Positions 34,323 to 34,851 of a stretch of 34,851 nucleotides of DNA are shown one piece after another. The notes beneath the pieces are model-generated. The model did no database searches and had not been told where the DNA came from. It was given only the letters and a program-made list of their open reading frames with translations. The stretch comes from an uncultured Muribaculaceae bacterium (GTDB lineage Bacteria; Bacteroidota; Bacteroidia; Bacteroidales; Muribaculaceae): assembly GCA_910586595.1 (NCBI GenBank), contig CAJUJB010000029.1:1-34851 (forward strand), in the 5' to 3' direction. The translations under genes and the position numbers were made by a program. Position 1 is the first letter of the stretch. Each line of letters opens with the position of its first letter.

Positions 34323-34802
34323 CCCTTGACATATTAAAACTTACCGCCGCCACGGCATGCGCGCTGTCAATCATGACCGCGTGCAGCCGTGGCGGCGACG
34401 CTTCAGTTCCTGCCGATGCCCTGGTAAGCATCGGCGAAGCATCGCTCACCCGCACAGAACTGAATACAAAGATTCCGGCCGGCCTCAGCCCAGCCGACAG
34501 TACGGCGGTAGCCCGCGCATACATACGCTCATGGATTGACGCACGCCTGATTGCCGGTGTCGCATCTGCCGAGGTCGACATGGACGAGATTAACCGCCTC
34601 ACCGAAGAATACCGCAACGAGCTTATCATGGCGCAGTACAGGCGCACGATGGCGCGTCAGGCCTCCGACGGCGACTTCGCGGAAGACAGTCTGCGGGCCT
34701 ACTACGAAACCCATCCAGAGGACTTCGTGCTCGAACGCCCCATGCTAAAAGGGCTATATCTCAAAATTCCGGATGACACCCCCAATCTGAGCACTATCCG
34801 CA
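34319..34802 (+). CDS. Second peptidyl-prolyl isomerase-like lipoprotein, 3' end missing
   Basis: A GTG at 34319 overlaps the stop of the upstream isomerase (GTGA). The product begins with a lipoprotein-like signal ending IMTAC (Cys21). The next part (LVSIGEASLTRTEL, RSWIDARLIAG, YRNELIMAQYRRTM) resembles the N-terminal helical region that precedes parvulin domains. The segment AYYETHPEDFVLERPMLKGLYL is the usual entry to a parvulin domain. Genomic sequence ends near 34802. The open frame continues to a TGA at 34823-34825 only through adapter sequence, giving a false tail KIGRAHV. A run of isomerase genes after guaB is, as I recall, common in Bacteroidales. The function as an isomerase is an inference, because the catalytic domain is missing. 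Confidence 0.75.
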
Positions 34803-34851
34803 AGATCGGAAGAGCACACGTCTGAACTCCAGTCACCCTTAGGTATCTCGT
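34803..34851. other. Illumina TruSeq adapter plus index (not genomic)
   Basis: Bases 34803-34836 match the standard TruSeq read-1 adapter, which begins AGATCGGAAGAGCACACGTC and ends in CCAGTCAC. Bases 34837-34844 (CCTTAGGT) sit where the eight-base sample index belongs. Bases 34845-34851 (ATCTCGT) are the start of the fixed part after the index. The match is complete and in the right order, so this is library sequence left on the contig end. Confidence 0.98.

Overview
The window reads as an assembled contig from a gut-type member of the Bacteroidales (Bacteroidota), possibly Muribaculaceae, although that rank is only an impression. The reasons are two SusC/SusD outer-membrane pairs, promoter boxes of the Bacteroidetes type (-33 TTTG, -7 TAnnTTTG), weak or absent Shine-Dalgarno sequences, and tightly packed housekeeping genes. 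The left end cuts through a susD-type gene. The right end is not genomic: the last 49 bases are Illumina TruSeq adapter plus index, so the true sequence stops near 34802 inside a second peptidyl-prolyl isomerase gene.

Layout. 1-5070 (minus): a SusC/SusD pair whose SusD is cut by the contig edge. 5071-5487: regulatory gap. 5488-8319 (plus): small outer-membrane barrel protein, tsaD and cinA. 8309-9589 (minus): a histidine-acid phosphatase of the MINPP/phytase type, convergent with cinA and divergent from the next block. 9590-9725: two interlocked, oppositely directed consensus promoters. 9726-23978 (plus): eleven genes with gaps of 26 bp or less or 4-bp overlaps, probably one long transcription unit. 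They are a 55-residue membrane protein missed by length cut-offs, dxs, trkA, trkH, a YraN-type nuclease-fold protein, aminopeptidase P, gamma-carbonic anhydrase, aspartate kinase, an ABC-F ATPase, a Dabb-domain protein and a Dna2-like nuclease-helicase. The block ends at a strong hairpin terminator at 24005-24041. 24060-28997 (minus): a second, complete SusC/SusD pair with no enzyme genes beside it. 28998-30822: an AT-rich stretch holding one gene for an exported protein with seven CxxC motifs. 30823-34802 (plus): guaB, a two-parvulin-domain peptidyl-prolyl isomerase, and the start of a second, lipoprotein-type isomerase.

How it works together. The SusC/SusD pairs import ligands across the outer membrane; the ligands cannot be told from sequence. 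The central block mixes isoprenoid precursor synthesis (dxs), potassium uptake (TrkAH), peptide turnover, diaminopimelate/threonine/methionine precursor synthesis (lysC), ribosome-associated ABC-F function and DNA repair or processing. The right end joins guanine nucleotide synthesis to periplasmic folding of outer-membrane proteins.

I found no CRISPR array, phage, transposon, tRNA or rRNA, and nothing I would call a new multi-gene system. The points most worth a second look are the exported CxxC-rich protein, the 55-residue protein ahead of dxs, the interlocked divergent promoters, the one-sided ATP sites of the ABC-F protein, the Dna2-like nuclease-helicase with a TTG start, and the adapter read-through that gives the last gene a false C-terminus.
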